This document shows, one piece after another, positions 7,236 through 15,232 of a stretch of DNA of 40,739 nt. Under the pieces are notes generated by a model that searched no databases, was not told the origin of the DNA, and worked only from the letters and a program-made list of their open reading frames with translations. How positions within the stretch are numbered: the stretch's first letter is position 1; every line of letters begins with the position of its first letter. Made by a program: the position numbers and the translations under genes. Origin of the DNA: an uncultured Lachnospiraceae bacterium (GTDB lineage Bacteria; Bacillota; Clostridia; Lachnospirales; Lachnospiraceae); contig CAKRFY010000025.1 in NCBI GenBank assembly GCA_934320895.1, positions 1 to 40,739 on the forward strand, written 5' to 3'.

Positions 7236-8051
7236 GTGGATTTTCAGAGAATAGATAAGAATACTGTTCAGTGCAGAATGACAGAAGAAGAGATGAATTC
7301 ATACGGGTTTGCAATAGAAGATTTTTTTACAAATCAGGAAAGGTCAAGAGAATTCCTTGAGAGCATTGTAGAAAAAGCTGAGGAAGAGATAGGATATGAA
7401 ATACAGAGTGGTATGGTTTCCATGCAGCTTATGCGCATGCCGGACAATTCACTTACGATTACATTTACAGACAGAGGAGAGGATGCTATTCACAATATGC
7501 TCAATCAGATCCAGAGTCTTGCAGGCATGATAGATGATTCAAATGTACCAGATATTATCGCAAACGGACTGGTTGAAAAAGATGATGCCAATGATATTGA
7601 AGATTTGTCTGAAGCTGCTACAGATGAGACAAAAAGTGTATCGATGGATGAATTTCAGAATGACAATTCACTTACAACTGAAAAGCAGAAGAAAGCATAT
7701 AAAGAGCATATAAAAGAATTAGAAAAAAAGAAAAGAGCAAAAGAAAAGAAGGCTGCATGTGCTGCCAAGGTATTTTGCTTTGATTCGTTACATAATATCG
7801 AGATTTTTGCTGAAACAGTCTGCATTGATAAAAATATATCAAGCAAATTGTATAAAGATACAGAAAATGGAAAATATTATTTGTTTGTGAAAAAAGGTAA
7901 GCTCAAATTTGAGGAGTATACTAAGCTTTGCCGTCAGTTGACAGAGTATGCGAAGCTTTGTTCACAGCAGATATATATTGAACAGTATTGTAAAGAGCAT
8001 TTTGAATGTCTCATTTCAAAAGATGCCATAAAGATTTTGAAAGAATATTAA
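7236..8051 (+). CDS. mecA: Adaptor protein MecA
   Basis: A 271-residue cytosolic adaptor that brings substrates to the ClpC-ClpP protease (ComK in Bacillus). The start is a GTG at 7236, seven bases after AAGGAGG, which gives the family-typical beginning MDFQRIDKNTVQCRMTEEEM; frames extending further upstream run through the terminator and promoter and are not credible. The C-terminal domain (CFDSLHNIEIFAETV and onwards) matches the ClpC-binding part of the family. The two domains are joined by a charged linker rich in Lys and Glu. It has its own promoter and is followed 28 bases later by a signal-peptidase homologue, probably in one transcript. Confidence 0.9.
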   Translation: MDFQRIDKNTVQCRMTEEEMNSYGFAIEDFFTNQERSREFLESIVEKAEEEIGYEIQSGMVSMQLMRMPDNSLTITFTDRGEDAIHNMLNQIQSLAGMIDDSNVPDIIANGLVEKDDANDIEDLSEAATDETKSVSMDEFQNDNSLTTEKQKKAYKEHIKELEKKKRAKEKKAACAAKVFCFDSLHNIEIFAETVCIDKNISSKLYKDTENGKYYLFVKKGKLKFEEYTKLCRQLTEYAKLCSQQIYIEQYCKEHFECLISKDAIKILKEY

Positions 8052-8079
8052 AATAGAGTGGGAGTCTGGGAAAATTAAA

Positions 8080-8697
8080 ATGAGATATGATTATGATTAC
8101 GACGGAAATTCTATAAGTAAAAAAGACATACTTGTGGAAGTGCTTATTACGATTGTTGAGATAGCTGTAGTTGTTGCAGCAGCATTTTTGATTGTTCGTT
8201 TCGGATTGGAGACGATTAAGGTTTCAGGAAGCAATATGGAACCTACTTTTAAAGATGGGGACAATATACTTATAAATAAGATGTCCTATAAACTTCATTC
8301 TGTTAAGAGGAATGATGTTGTCGTAGTAAAGCAGGAGGGAAGTGAGCACAATTATTATGTAGTGCAGAGAGTTATAGGACTTCCGGGAGAAAAAGTTAAG
8401 ATTTCCAATGGTGAAGTGTATATTAATGGAAAAGTTCTGAATGAGAAATATAACTTCCCACTTATGAAAAATGGTGGACTTGCTTTGGAGGAGATCACAC
8501 TTGATGATGATGAGTATTTTATGCTGTGTGACAATAGAAATGATTGTGAGGACAGCAGAAATGCAAGTGTTGGCAATGTTTTGAAAAGTAATATAGTTGG
8601 AAAAGCATGGATCAGGACAAATTCATTTGCATTTGTAAGCATGATTGATAATTTCAAGAATAATGACAGTTCTTCATCATCAGATAGCAAAAATTAA
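8080..8697 (+). CDS. Signal peptidase I homologue lacking the catalytic Ser-Lys dyad
   Basis: A 205-residue protein with an N-terminal membrane anchor (about 19-41) and the S26 signal peptidase fold on the outer face. All family boxes align, but the nucleophile box reads VSGSNMEPTF, placing N52 where the family has Ser (VxGxSMxPT). The lysine box reads YYVVQRVIGLPG, placing Q96 where the family has Lys (Y-x-K-R). Downstream boxes (CDNRNDCEDSRN, then VGKAW) are well kept, with C150 replacing the usual Gly. The reading frame is intact, so this is unlikely to be decay. Staphylococcal SpsA is a known dyad-less homologue. S51 beside N52 leaves a small chance of an altered nucleophile. The C-terminus is a Ser-rich tail. 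It probably belongs to the mecA transcript. Confidence 0.88.
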   Translation: MRYDYDYDGNSISKKDILVEVLITIVEIAVVVAAAFLIVRFGLETIKVSGSNMEPTFKDGDNILINKMSYKLHSVKRNDVVVVKQEGSEHNYYVVQRVIGLPGEKVKISNGEVYINGKVLNEKYNFPLMKNGGLALEEITLDDDEYFMLCDNRNDCEDSRNASVGNVLKSNIVGKAWIRTNSFAFVSMIDNFKNNDSSSSSDSKN

Positions 8698-8730
8698 GTT
8701 GCTGTTCGCAACACAGGTGTGAATAGTGAC
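8698..8730. repeat. Dispersed hairpin family, copy B
   Basis: GTTGCTGTTCGCA (8698-8710) pairs along all 13 positions, including G-T wobbles, with TGTGAATAGTGAC (8718-8730) around a 7-base loop. It starts at the base after the TAA of the signal-peptidase homologue. Confidence 0.7.
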
Positions 8731-8762
8731 AAAATTAAATGTTGTAAATTATTACTAAATAT

Positions 8763-8800
8763 AAGGGCGTAAATTATTATTTTGCGCCCTTGATTTGTCA
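8763..8800 (+). terminator. Probable terminator before the MutS-like gene
   Basis: AAGGGCG (8763-8769) pairs with CGCCCTT (8785-8791) around a 15-base AT-rich loop. A weak T-rich tail follows. Confidence 0.5.
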
Positions 8801-8839
8801 TTTTGCGTATTGATCTTAGTTTATAGGGAGAATAGGAGA

Positions 8840-10528
8840 ATGGATATATCCATAAAGATTGTTATAGCGGTAGTTATAGTACTTATATTAGTAGTTGCGA
8901 AGATAATATATGATGAAAAAAAATATATTGAGAAACTTACATCAAGACTAAAAAGAACATGGGGAATACCTTCAAGAAATGAATATACAGAAACAGTATG
9001 GAAGAATATAAAATATTATTATGATAAAACAGCGTCAGAAAATAATATAGATGATATTACATGGAATGATCTTGATATGGACAGTATATATAAAAAAGTA
9101 AATCATACAAGAACTTCTGTAGGTGAGGAATATTTATATTCTCTGCTGCATAAACCGTGTGTTGATAAAGCTGAACTTTTAGAGAGGGAAAGAATTATCT
9201 CTCTAATGGCAGAAAATGAAGATAAAAGGCTGAAACTTCAGATTGCTTTTTCACAGATGGGAAAACCGGGCAAAATATCTGTATATGAGTATATGAGTGG
9301 CGTAAGTGATATAAATTCGCCAAATAGGCTGAAACACATTTTGTGTGGAATTGCTTTCTTACTGAGTGGTATGCTATGTTTTGTATGGCCGTCTATTATG
9401 ATAATTGTTTTTATAATAGTTGTTATCTATAATGTTTTTTCATATTATAAAGACAAAGCTATGCTTGAACCATATATACAATTATTTGGCTTTATAGTAC
9501 GCACTGTAGAACAGAGCAAGGAAATTGTAAAGCTTGATATTCCAGGACTTGAAAAATATATGGACAAACTTAATAACTGCATAAAAAGTTTTAAAAAGTT
9601 TAGTAGAAGCAGTTCATTGATAGCGGGAGGTGGTCAGATGTCAGGCGATCTTCTTGATTCGATCATGGACTATGTCAGGATGCTTGTCCATATTGATATA
9701 ATAAAAATGTGTACTATGGTGTCAGAAGCGAAAAGGCTTAGTGGAGAGTTGTTTAAAATATATGAAACTGTAGGATTTCTTGACAGTATGATATCAATAT
9801 GCTCGTATAGGGATAGCCTTGAAAGTTTCTGTATTCCTGAATTTGACAGTGAAAACATAATGCTTGATGCAAAGAATATATATCATCCTCTCATAAGTGA
9901 ACCTGTGAAAAACAGTATAAGTGCCGATAGATCAATATTACTTACTGGTTCAAATGCATCGGGAAAATCTACATTTATTAAGACTATTGCCATAAATGCA
10001 ATATTTGCACAGACCATTCACACAGTGCTTGCTGATTCATATAAAACATGCTTTTATTATATTTATTCGTCAATGGCACTAAGGGACGACCTTTCTAATA
10101 ATGAGAGTTATTATATAGTAGAAATAAGATCGCTTCAGAGGATACTGAATAAGGCATCTGAAAGTAGAGTACCTGTATTATGTTTTATTGATGAAGTTTT
10201 AAGAGGAACAAATACTTTGGAAAGAATCGCATCTTCATCCGAAATTTTGGCATATCTTACGAGAAAGGGTGCTATGTGCTTTGCTGCAACTCATGATATT
10301 GAACTTACAAATATGCTGAAAAATTATTATTCAAATTATCATTTTGAAGAGCATGTTGATGAGGAGAATGTCCTTTTTGATTATAAGTTGAGAAAAGGGC
10401 CGGCAAATACAAGAAATGCTATAAAACTGCTCAATATGATAGGGTATGATAAAGTGATAACTTATGGTGCTGAAAAACAGGCTGAGAAGTTTCTTGAAAC
10501 AGGAATATGGAGTGAGACTGTAATCTGA
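8840..10528 (+). CDS. Membrane-anchored MutS-family ATPase
   Basis: A 562-residue protein keeping the core and ATPase domains of MutS but not the N-terminal mismatch-recognition domain. Walker A is GSNASGKST (370-378). Walker B is VLCFIDEVLRGT, with D451 and E452, followed by the ATHDIELT switch motif. It has a membrane segment at about residues 5-21 and a hydrophobic hairpin at about 155-205, unlike repair MutS. The ATG at 8840 lies nine bases after GGGAG (8826-8830). It probably does not do canonical mismatch repair; MutS-like proteins with membrane segments are common in clostridia and their role is unknown. It is likely a single-gene or short transcript. Confidence 0.88.
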   Translation: MDISIKIVIAVVIVLILVVAKIIYDEKKYIEKLTSRLKRTWGIPSRNEYTETVWKNIKYYYDKTASENNIDDITWNDLDMDSIYKKVNHTRTSVGEEYLYSLLHKPCVDKAELLERERIISLMAENEDKRLKLQIAFSQMGKPGKISVYEYMSGVSDINSPNRLKHILCGIAFLLSGMLCFVWPSIMIIVFIIVVIYNVFSYYKDKAMLEPYIQLFGFIVRTVEQSKEIVKLDIPGLEKYMDKLNNCIKSFKKFSRSSSLIAGGGQMSGDLLDSIMDYVRMLVHIDIIKMCTMVSEAKRLSGELFKIYETVGFLDSMISICSYRDSLESFCIPEFDSENIMLDAKNIYHPLISEPVKNSISADRSILLTGSNASGKSTFIKTIAINAIFAQTIHTVLADSYKTCFYYIYSSMALRDDLSNNESYYIVEIRSLQRILNKASESRVPVLCFIDEVLRGTNTLERIASSSEILAYLTRKGAMCFAATHDIELTNMLKNYYSNYHFEEHVDEENVLFDYKLRKGPANTRNAIKLLNMIGYDKVITYGAEKQAEKFLETGIWSETVI

Positions 10529-10590
10529 ATTGAATAAAAAGGAATGTACTGGAAATACTACACAGTAAAAAGAAAGGTGTGGTGTTTTGC

Positions 10591-11271
10591 ATGAACAGAA
10601 TAATTAAGAACTCCGGGTTAGTCTGTGGTTTTCTGATCATTGTTGCTGTTTCAAATTTTATCTGTTATAAGTCAGCGTTAAAACAGTTTGAAAAAATGAC
10701 ACAGAAATCAGAAACATACATTACAAGTCAGATAAAAGATTATACAGATGAGAAGATAAAAAATGAGTGTGCAAAGGCTATAGAAAACAGTGATTCAAAG
10801 AGTGTGACAACAGGAGCAGGCAGTGGTGATAAACTTACTGTCCAAACAGTGTATCAGGTTGAAAAATATGATTCAGCAAAAGATATATCAAGTGCTGAGT
10901 ATAGGAATCTGCCTGAAAAACTGGTTGGTTTAAACAGGAATCAGGTTGATGAGTATTGCCACAATTATATGAACAATATGTCTGCCGATGAATATCTCGC
11001 AGGGCTTCAGAGTATGGGTATCGTAAGTTTTTCAAGTGACAGGCTTGTGATAAAAAAGATATATGATGTGACAAAGATAAAATACAAATATTATCTTATT
11101 GCGATTGACGGGGAAGTTGTTGTATATTATGGAGATAAAAAGACAATTTTTGATTACACAGGCATAAAGACATCGAAGCTAAATAAAAAAGAGAGAAATG
11201 CGCTTAAAAAGGGCGTTGAAGTTAAAAATGAGGACGAATTATATGGGATTTTGGAAAATTATTCATCCTGA
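10591..11271 (+). CDS. Membrane-anchored protein with BofC-like C-terminal domain
   Basis: A 226-residue protein with a short basic N-terminus and one signal-anchor helix (about 9-27), then an extracytoplasmic region. A GTG at 10579 is possible, but the ATG at 10591 gives a normal signal-anchor. The C-terminal 100 residues (YYLIAIDGEVVVYYGDKKT, then FDYTGI, then ELYGILENYSS) look like the C-terminal domain of BofC, a forespore intermembrane protein that restrains SpoIVB in Bacillus. Lachnospiraceae carry many such domains outside sporulation clusters, so a sporulation role is not implied. The middle part (26-100) is Thr, Ser and Lys rich. The BofC link is by eye and moderate. Confidence 0.6.
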   Translation: MNRIIKNSGLVCGFLIIVAVSNFICYKSALKQFEKMTQKSETYITSQIKDYTDEKIKNECAKAIENSDSKSVTTGAGSGDKLTVQTVYQVEKYDSAKDISSAEYRNLPEKLVGLNRNQVDEYCHNYMNNMSADEYLAGLQSMGIVSFSSDRLVIKKIYDVTKIKYKYYLIAIDGEVVVYYGDKKTIFDYTGIKTSKLNKKERNALKKGVEVKNEDELYGILENYSS

Positions 11272-11317
11272 TAATAGAATTAAAGTGTATTTTGCACTGT
11301 AAGAAACGGAGATAAAA

Positions 11318-12568
11318 ATGAGAAGTGTTCCAATTTTGATAATAGGCGGAGGAGCTGCAGGTATGATGGCTGCGGCTTCTGCTTTGAGTTTTGGAAAAAG
11401 AGTTATGGTAGTCGAAAAGATGAACCAGCTTGGGAAAAAAATACTTGCGACGGGAAATGGAAGATGTAATTATACAAATTTAGATCAGAGAGCACAATTT
11501 TATCATGTTGATGAAAAAGACGATGTCTGGAACGTGATAAAAAGGTTTGATGAGAAAAAAACAATAAGTTTTTTTAAAAGTACAGGCGTATTCCCAAAAG
11601 ACAGGGACGGATATGTATATCCGATGTCTTTACAGGCTGTTTCGCTTAGAAACTGTCTCGCACATAAGATAGGTAAAGCTGAAATACATCTTGAAGAAGA
11701 AGTTATAGATATAGAAAAAAATATAAGTGCTACAGGAAAATGTACGGGATTTATCGTTAAAACTGATACAGACAGATATCTTGCAAAGAATGTTATTGTT
11801 ACGGCTGGTGGAATGGCTGCAAAGTGCCATGGAAGTGATGGTACATGTTTTGGTATGCTTAAAAAACTTGGCCATACGATAGTAAATCCCGTTCCTGCAC
11901 TTACATGGTTAAAACTTGAAGGAAAATATACAAAACTCTGGGCTGGTGTAAGAGCAGCGGGAATTATAAAAGTTTATGATGAGGATGGAAATAAACTTGC
12001 CAGTGAAAGTGGCGAATTACAGCTTGTAGCTACAGGAATATCAGGCATACCTGTTTTTCAGGTCAGCAGATATGTTTCAAGGCGATTGGATGAAAACAAA
12101 AGGTCTTATATAGAAGTTGATTTTTTACCTGAATTTTCAAAGGATGCATTGCTTGATGAAATATTCAGAAGAAAACAGGAAGATGAAGAATTAGAAGCGG
12201 CATATATTCTTGAGGGAATTGTGAACAATAAACTTGTTGATGCTGTTTTATTTAAGACTGGGATAAAAAGAGAAACCAGACTTAAACAGATAACAGCAGC
12301 TAAATGTGAAGAAATCTGTGATATCTTAAAGAAATTTAGAACAGAGGTTAGGGAAACAGCGGGTTTTGATAATGCACAGGTAACGTCGGGCGGAGTAAAA
12401 AGAAGTGAAATAGAATTTAATGATATGAGCTCTAAAATATGTCCGGGATTATATCTGGCAGGAGAGATAGTTGATGTTGATGGCATATGTGGAGGCTACA
12501 ATCTCCAATGGGCGTGGAGCAGTGGTTATATTGCCGGAATGAGTGCAGCGGGAGGAAAAAAGCAGTGA
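11318..12568 (+). CDS. HI0933/BaiN-type flavoprotein
   Basis: A 416-residue FAD-dependent oxidoreductase of the HI0933-like family (YhiN; BaiN of bile-acid-transforming clostridia). The N-terminal dinucleotide fold reads LIIGGGAAGMMAA, followed by EKMNQLGKKILATGNGRCNY, a family signature, and the C-terminal FAD closure reads AGEIVDVDGICGGYNLQWAW. The natural substrate of most members is unknown. GGAG lies six bases before the ATG. Its stop codon overlaps the GTG start of the next flavoprotein, so the two are translationally coupled. There is no bai operon here, so a bile-acid role should not be assumed. Confidence 0.9.
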   Translation: MRSVPILIIGGGAAGMMAAASALSFGKRVMVVEKMNQLGKKILATGNGRCNYTNLDQRAQFYHVDEKDDVWNVIKRFDEKKTISFFKSTGVFPKDRDGYVYPMSLQAVSLRNCLAHKIGKAEIHLEEEVIDIEKNISATGKCTGFIVKTDTDRYLAKNVIVTAGGMAAKCHGSDGTCFGMLKKLGHTIVNPVPALTWLKLEGKYTKLWAGVRAAGIIKVYDEDGNKLASESGELQLVATGISGIPVFQVSRYVSRRLDENKRSYIEVDFLPEFSKDALLDEIFRRKQEDEELEAAYILEGIVNNKLVDAVLFKTGIKRETRLKQITAAKCEEICDILKKFRTEVRETAGFDNAQVTSGGVKRSEIEFNDMSSKICPGLYLAGEIVDVDGICGGYNLQWAWSSGYIAGMSAAGGKKQ

Positions 12569-14247
12569 TACATATAGGTCAGTTGAAGGTACCGGTAGAA
12601 ATAGTTGCAAAAAAAGCAGACAAAGAAGATTTAAAAAAAGGTATTATATCATCAGGTGAGATATCTGTTATAGAAAAATATATAGAGAAAAAACTTAAAC
12701 TTAAGTCAGGGGATATAAAAAAACTAAAAGTATTAAAAAAATCAGTAGATGCAAGAAAAAAGGAACAGCTATCATTTGTATACCAGATTGATATTGTGTG
12801 TGATAATGAGAAAAGGATTGTAAGCCGTTACAAAAAGAATGATGTAGCTATAATAGAAAAGAAACAAAATAATATAGAAAAAATCTTAGAACAGCATGAT
12901 GAAGGGCTTGACAAAGATTCAAAAATAGTAATCGCAGGTTTTGGACCGGCAGGTATTTTTGCAGCATATGAACTTGCGAAAGCAGGATATAGACCATTAG
13001 TTATCGAGAGAGGTCTTGATGTAGATAATAGAAAAAAAACTGTTGAAAAGTTTTGGGATACCGGAGAACTTGATACGGAATGTAATGTTTCATTTGGTGA
13101 GGGTGGAGCAGGAACATTTTCTGACGGCAAACTAAATACGATGGTCAAGGACAGATTTGGATATAACCGCATGGTATTAGAGACATTTGTTAAATTTGGT
13201 GCACCTGAGGAAATACTTTATCTGCAAAAGCCTCATATAGGGACTGACAAGTTGGCTGATGTTGTAAAAAATATCCGTATAGAGATTGAGAAGCTTGGTG
13301 GTAAAGTAAGATTTGGTGTAAGGCTTGACAAATTAAATATTGATAATAATAAAAAGACAGGGGATAAAATGATCACATCAATAAGTGTGACTGACCGTAT
13401 TAGCAGAAAAACGGAAGTGATAGAATGTGATACACTTATACTTGCGATAGGACACAGTGCCAGAGACACATTTTTAAGCCTTGATGAGAGCGATGTTATA
13501 ATGCAGCAAAAATCATTTGCCATTGGTGTGCGTGTTGAACATTTGCAGGAAATGATAGGAAAAAATCAGTATGGTGATATGTATAAGTTACTTCCTACTG
13601 CCGATTATAAACTTACACATCAGACAAAGACTGGAAGAGGTGTATATTCTTTTTGTATGTGTCCGGGCGGATATGTTGTAAATGCATCTTCTGAAAAGGG
13701 TATGCTTGCCGTAAATGGAATGAGTGATTATTTGAGAGACAGTAGAAATGCCAATAGTGCAATAGTGGTAACTGTCGGTCCTGAGGATTTTGATGGTGAT
13801 GATGCTCTTGCAGGGATGAGATTTCAGCAGAAGTGGGAGACAAAAGCATATGAGGCAGCAGACGGAAAAATTCCAGTACAGCTTTTTGGGGACTTTAAAA
13901 AGAACAGAATAAGCAGTGAATTTGGTGAAGTTGTACCTGAGACAAAAGGAGAGTTTGCTTTTGCAAATGTCAGACAGGTGCTTCCAGATGATGTAGCTTC
14001 CTCTATAGAAGAGGGAATAGCCGCATTTGAAAAGAAGATAAAAGGATACAGCAGGGATGATACACTTTTGCTTGGTATCGAGAGCAGAACATCTTCACCA
14101 GTAAAAATATTGAGAGATGATTCTATGCAGTCTAATATAAGAGGAATATATCCATGCGGTGAGGGTGCCGGATATGCTGGTGGGATAACATCAGCTGCAA
14201 TGGATGGAATAAAAGTCGCAATGCAGATAATAAAAGGAGGAAATTAG
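12565..14247 (+). CDS. FAD-dependent dehydrogenase (COG2509 type)
   Basis: A 560-residue flavoprotein. The start is a GTG at 12565 that overlaps the previous stop (GTGA) and lies nine bases after GGGAGG (12550-12555); the upstream extension in this frame lies inside the preceding gene. After an N-terminal domain of about 110 residues typical of the family, the FAD fold reads VIAGFGPAGIFAAYELAKAG, then SFGEGGAGTFSDGKL, and near the C-terminus YPCGEGAGYAGGITSAAMDG. The family is widespread in clostridia and Bacillus and its substrate is not established. It shares a transcript with the HI0933-type protein, the DUF896 protein and 5-formyl-THF cyclo-ligase. Confidence 0.9.
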   Translation: MIHIGQLKVPVEIVAKKADKEDLKKGIISSGEISVIEKYIEKKLKLKSGDIKKLKVLKKSVDARKKEQLSFVYQIDIVCDNEKRIVSRYKKNDVAIIEKKQNNIEKILEQHDEGLDKDSKIVIAGFGPAGIFAAYELAKAGYRPLVIERGLDVDNRKKTVEKFWDTGELDTECNVSFGEGGAGTFSDGKLNTMVKDRFGYNRMVLETFVKFGAPEEILYLQKPHIGTDKLADVVKNIRIEIEKLGGKVRFGVRLDKLNIDNNKKTGDKMITSISVTDRISRKTEVIECDTLILAIGHSARDTFLSLDESDVIMQQKSFAIGVRVEHLQEMIGKNQYGDMYKLLPTADYKLTHQTKTGRGVYSFCMCPGGYVVNASSEKGMLAVNGMSDYLRDSRNANSAIVVTVGPEDFDGDDALAGMRFQQKWETKAYEAADGKIPVQLFGDFKKNRISSEFGEVVPETKGEFAFANVRQVLPDDVASSIEEGIAAFEKKIKGYSRDDTLLLGIESRTSSPVKILRDDSMQSNIRGIYPCGEGAGYAGGITSAAMDGIKVAMQIIKGGN

Positions 14248-14249
14248 AA

Positions 14250-14468
14250 ATGACAATGGATGAAAAGATAAAGAGGATAAATGAATTATATCATAAATCT
14301 AAGGCTGAGGGGCTTACAGAAGATGAACTTGCTGAACAGAAAAGATTGAGGCAGGATTATATAGCATCGGTAAGAGGAAATCTTACAAGCCAGCTTGAAG
14401 GTATAACGGTTGTAAATCCTGATGGCACAGTGGTTGATATGAAAAAGAAAAGAAAGAAGTTGCATTAA
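14250..14468 (+). CDS. DUF896 (YnzC-like) small protein
   Basis: A 72-residue cytosolic protein of the DUF896 family, a short two-helix hairpin protein. The signature is clear: INELYHKSKAEGLTEDE, then EQKRLRQDYI. The C-terminus is strongly basic (MKKKRKKLH). AGGAGG at 14235-14240 overlaps the end of the preceding gene and sets the ATG at 14250. YnzC (SosA-like operon member) in Bacillus is SOS-associated, but no SOS box is seen here. The function is unknown. Confidence 0.92.
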   Translation: MTMDEKIKRINELYHKSKAEGLTEDELAEQKRLRQDYIASVRGNLTSQLEGITVVNPDGTVVDMKKKRKKLH

Positions 14469-14471
14469 TAT

Positions 14472-15056
14472 ATGGAAAAGTCAGTTTTAAGAAAAGAAAT
14501 GAAACGGCTGCGCAGGGACATAGAAGATAAAGAAAGAAAAATAAGAGATGAGAAGATATTAAAAAATGTTCTAAATCTTGGCAGCTTCAAAAATAGTGAC
14601 TGGTTTTATATTTATGTGTCATATGGAACTGAGGCGGATACAAAAAATATAATAAAATATCTGCTGGAACTAAAAGATACAAAAAAGATACATATTGCAG
14701 TTCCAAAAGTTTTAGGTGATGAGATGGAATTTTTTGAGATTGATTCACTTGACGAATTAAAAGAAGGATGTATGGGTATATTAGAGCCTGACAATAATAA
14801 TATAGTAAATATAGAAGCAGTGAAAGTCACCGAAAAAGCATTTATGGTACTTCCGGGGCTTGCATTTGACATTGAGCGCAAAAGAGTAGGTTATGGTGGC
14901 GGCTTTTATGATAAGTATCTTGACAGATATGGTGCTGACAGATTTTTTAAGGCGGGTATATGTTATGATTTTCAGATGCAAAAGCAGGATATGATAGAAG
15001 CTGATAATAACGATATCGCAGTAGATGTGGTAATTACAGACAGGGCACATTATTAG
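14472..15056 (+). CDS. 5-formyltetrahydrofolate cyclo-ligase
   Basis: A 194-residue enzyme that converts 5-formyl-THF to 5,10-methenyl-THF using ATP, returning the folate to one-carbon metabolism. The N-terminal basic helix (KSVLRKEMKRLRRDI) and the C-terminal motif PGLAFD with GYGGGFYDKYL are diagnostic of the 5-FTHF_cyc-lig family. It begins three bases after the DUF896 stop, so the two are very likely co-transcribed. Length is normal for the family. The ribosome binding site is weak, consistent with translational coupling. Confidence 0.93.
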   Translation: MEKSVLRKEMKRLRRDIEDKERKIRDEKILKNVLNLGSFKNSDWFYIYVSYGTEADTKNIIKYLLELKDTKKIHIAVPKVLGDEMEFFEIDSLDELKEGCMGILEPDNNNIVNIEAVKVTEKAFMVLPGLAFDIERKRVGYGGGFYDKYLDRYGADRFFKAGICYDFQMQKQDMIEADNNDIAVDVVITDRAHY

Positions 15057-15232
15057 AAAATCAATACGGTATATAATATATAAGTTTATTTTTGTTTACA
15101 AATATAATCTCTTTTTTATAACTAATCACAATTTGAACACAAACAATACACAAACAGAACATAGTTAGGTTGTATTATTGTACTTGTAATAAAGAAACAG
15201 ACATGATCAGTTTTCTGAAGGGAGAGATTTAT

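Noticed and set aside
11318..14247. Bile-acid reductive pathway from the BaiN-like flavoprotein
   Set aside because: No other bai genes are present and the family is broad; only a general flavoprotein call is justified.
15133..15178. htrA promoter with TTGAAC and TATTAT
   Set aside because: The two elements are 34 bases apart, far from a usable spacing.
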